A DNA stretch of 64,000 nt from Fretibacter rubidus. GTDB taxonomy: Bacteria; Pseudomonadota; Alphaproteobacteria; Caulobacterales; Maricaulaceae. Below, piece after piece: positions 38,358 through 45,921 of the stretch. The notes below the pieces were generated by a model, which was given only the letters and a program-made list of their open reading frames with translations, was not told the origin of the DNA and did not search any database. The DNA is taken from positions 2,046,001-2,110,000 of the forward strand of contig NZ_CP163423.1 in NCBI RefSeq assembly GCF_041429785.1, given 5' to 3'. A program made the position numbers and the translations under genes. The first letter of the stretch is position 1, and every line of letters begins with the position of its first letter.

Positions 38358-39755
38358 ATGTTCTTAAGGCCAATATTGGGATGGCTGATATTCATGCTGC
38401 TAAGCTTTGGCAGTAGCCTATTTGCCCATGCGCAGCTTTTAACAAGCAATCTTGAAGTCCGCACACTCACAAATGTCAGCTATAGTTGGCAGACGGTGGC
38501 GCTAGAAAACAGCTATACGGACCCGATTGTGGTTTGCACTTATAATCTGGCGTCGGACAGTAACCCGTCTGCCACTACCCGCATCCGCAGCATTACAAGC
38601 ACCAGCTTTGATCTCAAAATTCAGCAATTTGAGGACAGCAGCAGCGTCACGGCAGGCACAGTCTATTGCATTATCTCTGATGAAGGGGCCTATAACGCAG
38701 GCGGGCTGAAATATGAGGCACGCAAAGTCACCGCCCCAAATACCGCGGGCAATTCTGTGCCAAATAGCTGGAACCTTGTTAACAATGTCGATGTAAGCAC
38801 ATCAGTTACACAAAGCTACGCCGCCCCTGTCGTGCTAGGTCAAGTCATGTCCTTTAATGACAATCGCGCTTCTGTCTTTTGGACTTATGATTGCGACACG
38901 CGCGGCAACCGCCCGTTTCAATCCGGCATGGCGGACGGCATCTGCGTGGGCAAACATATCGGCCAAATTAACAGCACACGCGCGTCAGAGACATTAGGTT
39001 ACTTCGTTGTCGAAGGCGGCACAGGCACCGTCAATGGTATTAGCTTCGCCGCTGCCGTAGGTGCAGATACAGGCGGCGGTGTTGGCAACAATCCACCTTA
39101 TAGCTACACCGTTAGCGGCGATTTTGATATGGGCATCTTAACCCAAGCGGGCGAGGACGGCGGCCAAGGCGGTTGGGCGATTTTATACGGCGCAGACCCC
39201 CTACCGAACAACCGTGTGCAATGGGCGATTGAAGAGGAAACAGTCGCGGGCGACACAGGCCGCAGCCACACAACTGAACAAGTCGCCTATTGGTTATTTG
39301 ATAATAACCAGAGCGCTCTGCTGGGTGCTGATAAATCAGTTGGCATGTCAACGGACGCAGTCTCGCCCTATGCTATCCCCGGCTCGGATGTGATTTACAA
39401 TATCACCGTGACCAATACGGGCGACGGGCCCGTGGACGCAGATACGCTCTTCCTCGTGGACCCCCTGCCCCCACAAACGCGTCTCTACACAGGTGATATA
39501 GACGGCCCCGGCCCAGAGACAGACGCCGTTATCCTATCTGATGCTGGCTCTGGCGTGAGCCTTAACCTCGGCACAGATGTCGGCTTTTCCAACGCCGCCA
39601 CTGCGCCCGCCACCATGGTCAGTTGTAACTACACGCCCATTGGGCTTTACGACACCGCCGTCACCCACATCTGCCTCGCCCCCAAAGGCGTGATGAGCGA
39701 AGGTGTGATTACGCCGAGTAGCTTCACCGTGAGCTTTCGGGTCGGAATTGAGTAG
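38358..39755 (+). CDS. Exported protein with DUF11-like repeat
   Basis: 465 aa. Signal peptide (1-25, ...LFAHA|Q). Residues 26-~320 form a beta-rich region I do not recognise, with paired Cys (VVCTYN/VYCIIS; YDCDTRG/GICVGK). Residues ~330-460 resemble a DUF11/conserved repeat (SVGMSTDAVSPYAIPGSDVIYNITVTNTGDGPVDADTLFLVDPLPP), a module common in cell-surface proteins. It has no membrane anchor. Likely periplasmic or surface exposed; function unknown. Confidence 0.7.
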   Translation: MFLRPILGWLIFMLLSFGSSLFAHAQLLTSNLEVRTLTNVSYSWQTVALENSYTDPIVVCTYNLASDSNPSATTRIRSITSTSFDLKIQQFEDSSSVTAGTVYCIISDEGAYNAGGLKYEARKVTAPNTAGNSVPNSWNLVNNVDVSTSVTQSYAAPVVLGQVMSFNDNRASVFWTYDCDTRGNRPFQSGMADGICVGKHIGQINSTRASETLGYFVVEGGTGTVNGISFAAAVGADTGGGVGNNPPYSYTVSGDFDMGILTQAGEDGGQGGWAILYGADPLPNNRVQWAIEEETVAGDTGRSHTTEQVAYWLFDNNQSALLGADKSVGMSTDAVSPYAIPGSDVIYNITVTNTGDGPVDADTLFLVDPLPPQTRLYTGDIDGPGPETDAVILSDAGSGVSLNLGTDVGFSNAATAPATMVSCNYTPIGLYDTAVTHICLAPKGVMSEGVITPSSFTVSFRVGIE

Positions 39756-39761
39756 TTTGGC

Positions 39762-39799
39762 TTGACGAATGAGGTGTTTTGTGTGTATATAAATACACA
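39762..39799 (+). promoter_or_regulatory. hicAB promoter with overlapping palindromic operator
   Basis: TTGACG (39762-39767) and TATATA (39786-39791) are separated by 18 bp. The -10 lies inside a perfect inverted repeat TGTGTAT-ATAA-ATACACA (39782-39799). HicB antitoxins with a ribbon-helix-helix domain bind such operators and repress their own promoter, so binding here would block RNA polymerase. hicA starts 57 bp downstream. Confidence 0.65.
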
Positions 39800-39855
39800 T
39801 AGGCTATTACCACCTCTTGCCTGATAAGTCATGATCAAATCAGTTAGGGTGCAGT

Positions 39856-40050
39856 ATGAACAGCCGAACGCTCATTAAGAAACTGAAAGCAGATGGATGG
39901 TATTTGGATAGAACACGCGGATCGCATCACCACTTTATACATGATAGCAAGCCCGGCATCGTCACTGTCCCCCATCCTAAGCATGATTTAAAGAAAGGGA
40001 CGCTACGTTCAATCTACCGCCAAGCGGGTTTGAAGTGGCCACCACAATAA
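39856..40050 (+). CDS. hicA: HicA toxin (mRNA interferase)
   Basis: 64 aa, a typical HicA. The dsRBD-like fold has RTRGSHHHFIHDSKPGIVTVPHPKHDLKKGTLRSIYRQAGL; the catalytic His is in GSHHHF (His24). It cleaves mRNA in a ribosome-independent way. Toxin precedes antitoxin by 1 bp, the usual hic order. Confidence 0.92.
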   Translation: MNSRTLIKKLKADGWYLDRTRGSHHHFIHDSKPGIVTVPHPKHDLKKGTLRSIYRQAGLKWPPQ

Positions 40051-40051
40051 A

Positions 40052-40456
40052 ATGTTTTATATTGGCTTAATTCACAAAGACGACAGTTCAAGTTACGGCA
40101 TTTGCTTTCCTGACTTTCCGGGCTGTATCTCTGCGGGTGATACGTTTGAAGAGGTCATGGCCATGGGCAAAGAGGCCCTAGGGTTTCACGTCGAAGCCAT
40201 GAAAGACCATGGCTATGATATTCCTAAACCAAGGTCGCTCGCGGAAATCGAAGCTGATAAAGACGGTTTCTGGCAAGAAGATTTTCAAGACGCGCAAATT
40301 GTACGCGTTCCCCTTGTCACAAACTTTGACCCGCCCAAGCGCGTCAATATCTCTATCAACTCATCCCTGCTTACCGCCATAGACCAAGCCGCCAAAGAAC
40401 AAGGCATGACAAGAAGTGCGTTCCTCGCTAGTGCCGCTTTGCAGCATTTGGGCTAG
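40052..40456 (+). CDS. hicB: HicB antitoxin
   Basis: 134 aa. An N-terminal partial RNase H-like fold ([36 protein letters not shown]) binds HicA; the C-terminal [35 protein letters not shown] is a ribbon-helix-helix DNA-binding domain. Neutralises HicA and probably represses the promoter upstream of hicA. Its stop overlaps the end of the convergent mutL by 4 bp. Confidence 0.93.
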   Translation: MFYIGLIHKDDSSSYGICFPDFPGCISAGDTFEEVMAMGKEALGFHVEAMKDHGYDIPKPRSLAEIEADKDGFWQEDFQDAQIVRVPLVTNFDPPKRVNISINSSLLTAIDQAAKEQGMTRSAFLASAALQHLG

Positions 40457-42333
40457 CGCCGCCCAAAAAGCCGCTCAATATCGGCGAGTTTCAATTCCAC
40501 ATAAGTCGGCCGTCCGTGGTTACATTGTCCGCTATGCGGTGTGGCTTCCATTTGGCGCAGCAGTGCGTTCATCTCGACACCGTTGAGACGCCGTCCTGCG
40601 CGGACAGAGCCGTGGCACGCCATGGTGCCGCAGACATGTTCAAACCGTTCTTTCAGACTTAGCGCTTCGTCATATTCGGCCAAATCATCGGCAAGATCGC
40701 GCAGCAGGCCTTGAACGTTGACCTCCCCCAGCAGCGCAGGCGTTTCACGCACCGCGACTGCGCCGCTACCAAACGGTTCTATCACAAGACCCATCTCAGA
40801 AAGTTCATCAACACGGGCCAAAATCCGCGTGGCGTCGTCCTCAGACAGGTCCACAATATCGGGGATCAGCAGCGCTTGGCGCTCTACGCCTTTACCTGCC
40901 ATGGCGTCTTTCATACGTTCATAGACCAGTCGTTCATGGGCCGCGTGTTGATCGACAATGACGATACCGTCCGTTGTTTGCGCGACGATATAGGTCTCGT
41001 GGAGTTGTGCGCGCGCCGCACCTAGCGGATGCCCTGTCAAATCTGGCGCGGGTTGCGGCGCGAAACCGCGCTCTGCCCCGTAAGGCACGAAACCCTCTGG
41101 CGCCTCTTCGACCCGCGCGGAAAAACCGTCGACAAGCGGTTGAAGCTGCGAATCGGGCGGGCGGGCACTCGGTTGATAGCCGCCGTAACGGCCTTGGAAG
41201 CTTTGCGGATATCCATTAGGCGCAACGCCGCCTTGGTGCACCCCCTGGCCCGCCTGAATACGGCCCAGCGCGTAATCTGATACTGTTGTACTGGCGCGGT
41301 GCCCAGCGCCCGCCAACGCATGGCGCAGGGCTGAGACAATCAAACCGCGCACCAATCCCGGATCGCGAAAGCGCACTTCGGTCTTGGCGGGGTGAACGTT
41401 TACATCGACGTAATCTCGCGGCAAATCCAGATAGAGCGCGACAAGCGGATGACGGTCACGTGCGAGAAAATCCTGGTAAGCCCCGCGCACGGCCCCCGTC
41501 AGGAGCTTGTCCCGCACAGGACGCCCGTTCACAAACAGATATTGATGCTGTGCATTACCGCGTGATAGGGTCGGCAACCCCGCAAAACCTTTAAGCTTTA
41601 CGCCTTCGCGGTCAGTGTCAATGGATAGCGCATTATCACCAAAATCATGGCCCAGCACATCGGCGAGCCGTTTTAACCGTCCCTCGACATCCGCGCTTTG
41701 GCGGGCAACTTTAAAGCTTGTTCGCACGGACGTGCCCAGCGTGAAACCCACATTGGGATTGGCCATGGCCATGCGCTTGACGATATCTGAAATCGCCAAA
41801 GTCTCTGAACGCTCGGATTTTAAAAACTTCAGTCGCGCAGGCGTGGCGTAAAATAAATCGCGGACCTCGACCCGTGTCCCGTGCAGACCCCAACGCGGGG
41901 CGGGACGGATGGGCGCGACTGTGCCGCCTTCAATAGACAGCGTCCAAGCGGAGCCATCATCCATGGTTTGTGAGGTGATAGACAGCCGCGCGACAGACCC
42001 AATGGACGGTAGGGCTTCGCCGCGAAAGCCCATCGTGCCAATATTAAGCAGGTCCCAATGGCCTTCACCATCGGGGGATAATTTGGACGTGGCATGACGT
42101 TCAATCGCAATGGGCAATTCGTCACGGCTCATGCCTTTGCCGTCATCTGTGACAGTAATGAGGGTTCGGCCGCCGTCCTCATATCGGATATCAATCTGTG
42201 TGGCGCCCGCATCAATCGCGTTCTCGGTCAGTTCTTTGATAACACTGGCTGGGCGTTCGACCACCTCGCCCGCCGCGATGCGGTTGACGGTCTCGCTCGG
42301 CAGGCGGCGAATCGATATGAGCGGTTTAGTCAT
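40453..42333 (-). CDS. mutL: DNA mismatch repair protein MutL
   Basis: 626 aa. GHKL ATPase: [20 protein letters not shown] with the catalytic Glu, [17 protein letters not shown] and [13 protein letters not shown]. The C-terminal domain has the metal-dependent endonuclease signature [12 protein letters not shown], matching DQHA(X)2E(X)4E, so nicking activity is expected as in species without MutH; the closing CNHGRPT motif is also present. The ATG at 42333 lies directly after a terminator U tract with no ribosome-binding site, and no other ATG, GTG or TTG occurs before the conserved N-terminal helix. Confidence 0.95.
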   Translation of the reverse strand: MTKPLISIRRLPSETVNRIAAGEVVERPASVIKELTENAIDAGATQIDIRYEDGGRTLITVTDDGKGMSRDELPIAIERHATSKLSPDGEGHWDLLNIGTMGFRGEALPSIGSVARLSITSQTMDDGSAWTLSIEGGTVAPIRPAPRWGLHGTRVEVRDLFYATPARLKFLKSERSETLAISDIVKRMAMANPNVGFTLGTSVRTSFKVARQSADVEGRLKRLADVLGHDFGDNALSIDTDREGVKLKGFAGLPTLSRGNAQHQYLFVNGRPVRDKLLTGAVRGAYQDFLARDRHPLVALYLDLPRDYVDVNVHPAKTEVRFRDPGLVRGLIVSALRHALAGAGHRASTTVSDYALGRIQAGQGVHQGGVAPNGYPQSFQGRYGGYQPSARPPDSQLQPLVDGFSARVEEAPEGFVPYGAERGFAPQPAPDLTGHPLGAARAQLHETYIVAQTTDGIVIVDQHAAHERLVYERMKDAMAGKGVERQALLIPDIVDLSEDDATRILARVDELSEMGLVIEPFGSGAVAVRETPALLGEVNVQGLLRDLADDLAEYDEALSLKERFEHVCGTMACHGSVRAGRRLNGVEMNALLRQMEATPHSGQCNHGRPTYVELKLADIERLFGRR

Positions 42334-42360
42334 AAAAAAAGCCTAGCCGCTAAGCTAGGC
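42334..42360 (-). terminator. Terminator-like hairpin abutting the mutL start
   Basis: On the minus strand a perfect 7-bp stem GCCTAGC / GCTAGGC with a 6-nt loop is followed by seven T and then directly by the mutL ATG. It should terminate the DUF3035 transcript 50 bp beyond that gene's stop, yet occupies the position where the mutL ribosome-binding site would be. Confidence 0.75.
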
Positions 42361-42412
42361 CGTGACCACAGAGGTGATCAGAGTGTTGTGGACAGCATAG
42401 CCGCCAAAAGCG

Positions 42413-42946
42413 CTATAGCCCCGGGAGCTTTGCACCCCCTGGTTTACGCGTAATCTTCACAGGCGCACCGCCCGTAGCTGATGTGATCGACTCCAAACGG
42501 CGCGCTTCGGATTCAGCGTCTAACTGCGATCCGTCTGGTGTTTTGACACTGCCGTTTTCCCAAAACATCACGCGGCTAGTAAAGCCGTCTGATTTACGCT
42601 CAACGCTATTTTGGCCGTCGATCTCAATGCGGATTTCTTGATTGGCGCGACCAACACCTGCTTTGGTCATCAGGACAATCTCGCCGCGGGACGGTTCCGC
42701 CGCATCAACATCCCCGATAAGGGCCTTGCGCGCAGCCTCTTGAGAGTAGTTGTTCTCTGCGCTGGATGCGCCGACTTGCGGCGGGCGCAGATTATATTCA
42801 GGCGGAATAACAAGTGGCGGCTTGGTCAGAATGTTAAATTCATTCGGCGCAGATGTCGTTAGGCCAAGGCGCTTTGTCGCGGTTTGACAAGCCGTCATCG
42901 ACCCGCAAGCAATGGCCAATGTGGTCAGTGTAAGAATACGGCGCAT
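42413..42946 (-). CDS. DUF3035 (BamF-like) lipoprotein
   Basis: 177 aa. Type II signal with lipobox SMTAC (Cys20). NEFNILTKPPLVIPPEYNLRPPQ matches the short motif shared by DUF3035/BamF of alphaproteobacteria and BamC of enterobacteria (family knowledge), which suggests a place in the outer-membrane beta-barrel assembly machine. In other alphaproteobacteria this gene usually lies next to lspA; here lspA is 15 kb away, across the accessory island. Confidence 0.8.
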   Translation of the reverse strand: MRRILTLTTLAIACGSMTACQTATKRLGLTTSAPNEFNILTKPPLVIPPEYNLRPPQVGASSAENNYSQEAARKALIGDVDAAEPSRGEIVLMTKAGVGRANQEIRIEIDGQNSVERKSDGFTSRVMFWENGSVKTPDGSQLDAESEARRLESITSATGGAPVKITRKPGGAKLPGL

Positions 42947-43352
42947 GGGATACTCCCTGAAATTAAGCGGGCTTTGCCCTGAATTTTGCTTTGTTTAACC
43001 GAGTTGGCGTGTATCGCCAAGTAAACATCTGTTTATTTATGCGGATTTCCGTATTATCTTGATAGGGTGACAAATTCGTAGCTTTTGCAGCGACTTACGA
43101 GGACTTCAGGGAAGATAATTTCTTCCGCGCCCTCATTGGCCGCAGTCAAAACTTACCGAATTAAGCAAAATAAGCCCAAAAACCGTCCCCACCCTCGGTA
43201 ATTGGTAGCTTTTGTAATGCGTTACAAAAAGCCCCAACACCCTCTCTAGAACCTCCATAATCAGAATTCTCAAGGTTAGGAAAATGCTCCCACACTCATA
43301 ATGGACAAAATTCAGCAAGTTTTATAAGACGATTGCAGATTTTGGTGAGGTT
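42947..43352. other. Left border region of the accessory island
   Basis: About 400 bp without a convincing gene. It contains TTGGCG-TGTAT-CGCCAA (43004-43020), in the promoter region of the DUF3035 gene, and TTTTGTAA-TGCG-TTACAAAA (43210-43229), an 8-bp inverted repeat. Base composition drops from GC-rich to AT-rich here. No direct repeat with the lspA side was recognised, so no attachment site is proposed. Confidence 0.4.
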
Positions 43353-43399
43353 ATGACGAAACAAAAGACAAAACGATCCGTTTCAATAATGTTGAATCC
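43353..43399 (+). pseudogene. 5' remnant of an open reading frame cut by the IS element
   Basis: ATG 43353, preceded by GGTGAGG, opens MTKQKTKRSVSIMLN and is interrupted by the left end of the IS. If the IS (1230 bp) is removed, the frame joins that of the recombinase remnant at 44630, giving a short Thr-Ser-Asn-Leu junction. The joined product would still lack the recombinase N-terminal domain, so the relation is uncertain. Confidence 0.35.
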
Positions 43400-43461
43400 T
43401 GATGTGCCCCTAGCTTTGTAGACACCTTGTTTGGTAAAAACGGAAGCAAGGAGAGTGTCTT

Positions 43462-43740
43462 ATGGGCGGTCGTATTCGATATACAGAAAAGTTTAAATTG
43501 GGGGCTGTGGCACAAGTCACAGCCAAGGGGCATAGAGTGACATCCGTTGCCAGGCGGCTGGGTGTCAGCACTAAGTCGCTTTACGATTGGGTGAAGCGAT
43601 ATGGTGATACGCCTGACGCGGACAGCCTTTCAGCAGAACATGATGAGATCAAGCGCCTAAAAGCCGAGCTTCGCCGTGTTATCGAGGAGCGTGACATCTT
43701 AAAAAAGGCCACGGTGTACTTCGCAAAGGACCACGGGTGA
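43462..43740 (+). CDS. IS3-family transposase OrfA
   Basis: 92 aa. A helix-turn-helix (RYTEKFKLGAVAQVTAKGHRVTSVARRLGVSTKSLYDWVKRYG) is followed by a leucine-zipper region (HDEIKRLKAELRRVIEERDILKKA). The slippery heptamer A AAA AAG at 43701-43707 is in the right phase for the -1 frameshift that makes the OrfAB fusion. OrfA itself appears intact. Confidence 0.92.
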   Translation: MGGRIRYTEKFKLGAVAQVTAKGHRVTSVARRLGVSTKSLYDWVKRYGDTPDADSLSAEHDEIKRLKAELRRVIEERDILKKATVYFAKDHG

Positions 43741-44594
43741 AGTACGCCTTTATGAAGGCGCACCGCACGGAGTTTTCTGTGCGGGCCATGTGCCGCGTGC
43801 TCGACGTTCACGCCAGCGGTTTCTATGCGTGGCTGAAGAATGGATTATCCGGCCAAGCTAAGCGAAGGCGCCGTCTGACAGGGCTTATCAAGCAGTCTTG
43901 GCTCGAGAGTGGCTGTGTCTATGGATACCCTAAAATCCATCATGGACTGTTGAGCCTGGGCGAGCCCTGCGCGGCTAACACCGTCGCCAAGCTGATGCGA
44001 AGCGAAGGTTTACGGGCGCAAGTCGGCTATAAACGCCGGCCCGGCAAATATGGCACCAAGCCCGCCATTGTAGCCGTCAATCAGTTGCAATAGGATTTTA
44101 ACGTGGACGCCCCTGATACAGTTTGGGTGACTGATATCACCTATATTCGAACGCATGAGGGCTGGCTATATTTGGCGGCCGTCATCGATCTGTATTCACG
44201 CTAAGTTGTCGGGTGGTCGATGCACTCGCGCATGCAAACATCGCTTGCGCTCAATGCTCTGCTGATGGCCGTATGGCGGCGCAAACCGACAGAGAAAGTC
44301 ATCGTGCATTCAGATCAAGGTTCACAGTTTACGAGCCATGAGTGTCGGGAGTTTCTAACCTATCACAATTTGGAAGCCAGTATGAGCCGTCGTGGGAATT
44401 GCTACGATAACGCGGTCGCGGAGAGTTTCTTCCATCTGCTCAAGACTGAGAGGATCAGGAGAAAAACTTACAAAACCCGCCAGGAAGCACGGCAAGACGT
44501 ATTCGATTACATCGAGATTTTTTACAATCCAAAACGCAGGCATGCTAACAATGGGATGTTGTCACCCGTTGAATTTGAGATGGCAACAAAATGA
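43737..44594 (+). pseudogene. IS3-family transposase OrfB with two nonsense codons
   Basis: GTG start overlapping the orfA stop. HTH_21 region (EFSVRAMCRVLDVHASGFYAWLK) and rve integrase core with all three acidic residues: Asp in VWVTDITYI, Asp in VIVHSDQGSQF, Glu in CYDNAVAESFFHLLK. The frame is broken by TAG at 44091-44093 (after AVNQLQ) and TAA at 44202-44204 (IDLYSR-stop-VVGWSM, where relatives have Gln). Everything else, including the frame and the ends, is conserved, so inactivation is recent. Confidence 0.9.
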
Positions 44595-44629
44595 AGTAGA
44601 AAGGTGCCTATAAAGCTAGGGGCACATCA

Positions 44630-44954
44630 CACTTCCAATCTTGCGAAACGCGTAGAAAAATTCTTTGCTAATCAGGGCCTCAAAAAGAAAGTTACGCCGC
44701 ATGTCTTAAGACGATCCGCAGCCATGAATTGGTTGAGCAAGGGAATGGACGTATTTCATGTGTCAGCGATGCTGGGACATGAGCACATCTCCACAACTGA
44801 ACATTACCTTCGATCCAATCTCGAAGACAAAGAGGCCGAACTGAAACGAATTGGCCTAAATAATGATGAGTTCAAGCCTTTTAAACCTAATAAAGGCCAA
44901 GATGTGTTTTTAGAATCACTGATGAAGAAAGCCCACACTAAAAACATAATGTGA
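44630..44954 (+). pseudogene. Truncated tyrosine recombinase (XerC/D-like) C-terminus
   Basis: About 107 codons beginning at the right edge of the IS. VTPHVLRRSAAMNWLSKGMDVFHVSAMLGHEHISTTEHYLRS has the box II motif His-x-x-Arg, the LGH signature and the nucleophile Tyr. The N-terminal core-binding domain and the first catalytic Arg are missing, so it cannot be active. It marks the island as formerly integrative. Confidence 0.8.
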
Positions 44955-45076
44955 AGGCATCGAGCTCGTTGGTCCGTCTCTGGTTTTTTTCTAGGCGATT
45001 GCTAAACCGTTACTTGCATACGTACCATATTTAATTGGACAGGAAGTGGCCTATTTGCTCTGCCAAACTCAGGAAA

Positions 45077-45637
45077 TCACTTCTTGGTCCAAGTCGGACG
45101 GTAGTCAGATGCCCGTCTAAAGGGACCAGGACCGTCCGGATGGTCGGCAGCAATGCGAAAGTTTCGGGCGCGAAAATCATCAATGTTGACGCTATCGATT
45201 TTAACGCGGCTAACTGTATTTAATTCTAAAACAACATAATCGTCGAATTGCGTCATCATGTTCTTCAAATCACGAACTGATAAGTAGGGGTCATTCCCGA
45301 ATGCCAAAACATCGTCAGTCAAAGAGAAATCTGTAATAACATCAGAGCCGCTATTTGCTGGCAAAACGAACCTATCTTTACCACTGCCGCCTGTCATTAC
45401 TTCAGACACAGAACTGCCTTGGATTATGTCGTTACCTGGCGTACCGTTTACCACAGAACGAGACGCCACGACGGCTAATATCTGCGTGATATTCCCTGAC
45501 GCATCATATTCATATTTGAATTTTTGATTATCGGGGTATGTTATCTCCGCGATACGGCCTGTCATATCATAGATATAAACTTGGCTAAAAGCATTCGAAA
45601 AAATTAATAAAGAAGATATCAATAACAGTATTCTCAT
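45077..45637 (-). CDS. Small exported hybrid protein: YD repeat plus RTX-like domain
   Basis: 186 aa. A Sec signal peptide (1-18, ...SNAFS|Q) is followed by one RHS/YD-type repeat (YIYDMTGRIAEITYPDNQKFKYEYDASGNIT), a short RTX-like calcium-binding stretch (GTPGNDIIQG...GGSGKDRFVL), and a ~90-residue C-terminal domain ending in the motif HPDGPGPF. The C-terminal ~110 residues are homologous to the end of the exoprotein at 54.8-58.2 kb. The start overlaps the stop of the membrane-protein gene (ATGA), so it is the third gene of the RHS operon. Function unknown; it could be a companion or an orphan RHS-tip remnant. Confidence 0.7.
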   Translation of the reverse strand: MRILLLISSLLIFSNAFSQVYIYDMTGRIAEITYPDNQKFKYEYDASGNITQILAVVASRSVVNGTPGNDIIQGSSVSEVMTGGSGKDRFVLPANSGSDVITDFSLTDDVLAFGNDPYLSVRDLKNMMTQFDDYVVLELNTVSRVKIDSVNIDDFRARNFRIAADHPDGPGPFRRASDYRPTWTKK

Positions 45638-45918
45638 TGTTTTTTTCCTTTTAGTTTAATGAATAAAAATATGAGTAAATCAATCAGTAAAGTGATAACA
45701 ACTCCGCCTAGAAACGCAAAAACTGTATCGCCTTTGAATGCTTGTGCATTGCTAAAACTGTAAATGATTTCAGATGCAAAAAACGTTGGCAAAGCTAAAA
45801 CGTTAGCTAGAAAAATAAAAAACAATCCAGATTGACTATCATATTGTAAGTTAAACAAGCCTATCAGTATCGACAGCACATAGCCTACTAAAAATATTTT
45901 CGTTATTGTATACTTCAT
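45634..45918 (-). CDS. Three-span membrane protein, candidate immunity protein of the RHS system
   Basis: 94 aa with three hydrophobic segments (about 5-22, 31-52, 64-88) and a basic end (KLKGKKQ). No recognised family. It starts 3 bp after the RHS stop and overlaps the next gene, exactly where an RHS immunity gene would be. That role rests on position only; RHS immunity proteins are diverse and often small. Confidence 0.6.
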   Translation of the reverse strand: MKYTITKIFLVGYVLSILIGLFNLQYDSQSGLFFIFLANVLALPTFFASEIIYSFSNAQAFKGDTVFAFLGGVVITLLIDLLIFLFIKLKGKKQ

Positions 45919-45921
45919 GTT

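Larger units (their letters stand above)
43400..44629 (+). mobile_element. IS3-family insertion sequence (inactivated)
   Basis: 1230 bp bounded by 29-bp terminal inverted repeats (43400-43428 and 44601-44629) that match at 27 of 29 positions and start TGATGTGCCCC. It has the two overlapping frames orfA and orfB with an A6G slippage site. orfB carries two nonsense codons. No 3-bp target duplication is visible (TCC left, CAC right), so one flank may have been rearranged since insertion. It lies within a tyrosine recombinase remnant. Confidence 0.92.

Noticed and set aside
44091-44204. Stop-codon readthrough or recoding in IS3 orfB
   Set aside because: All other genes in the window use TAG and TAA as ordinary stops; decay of an IS is simpler.
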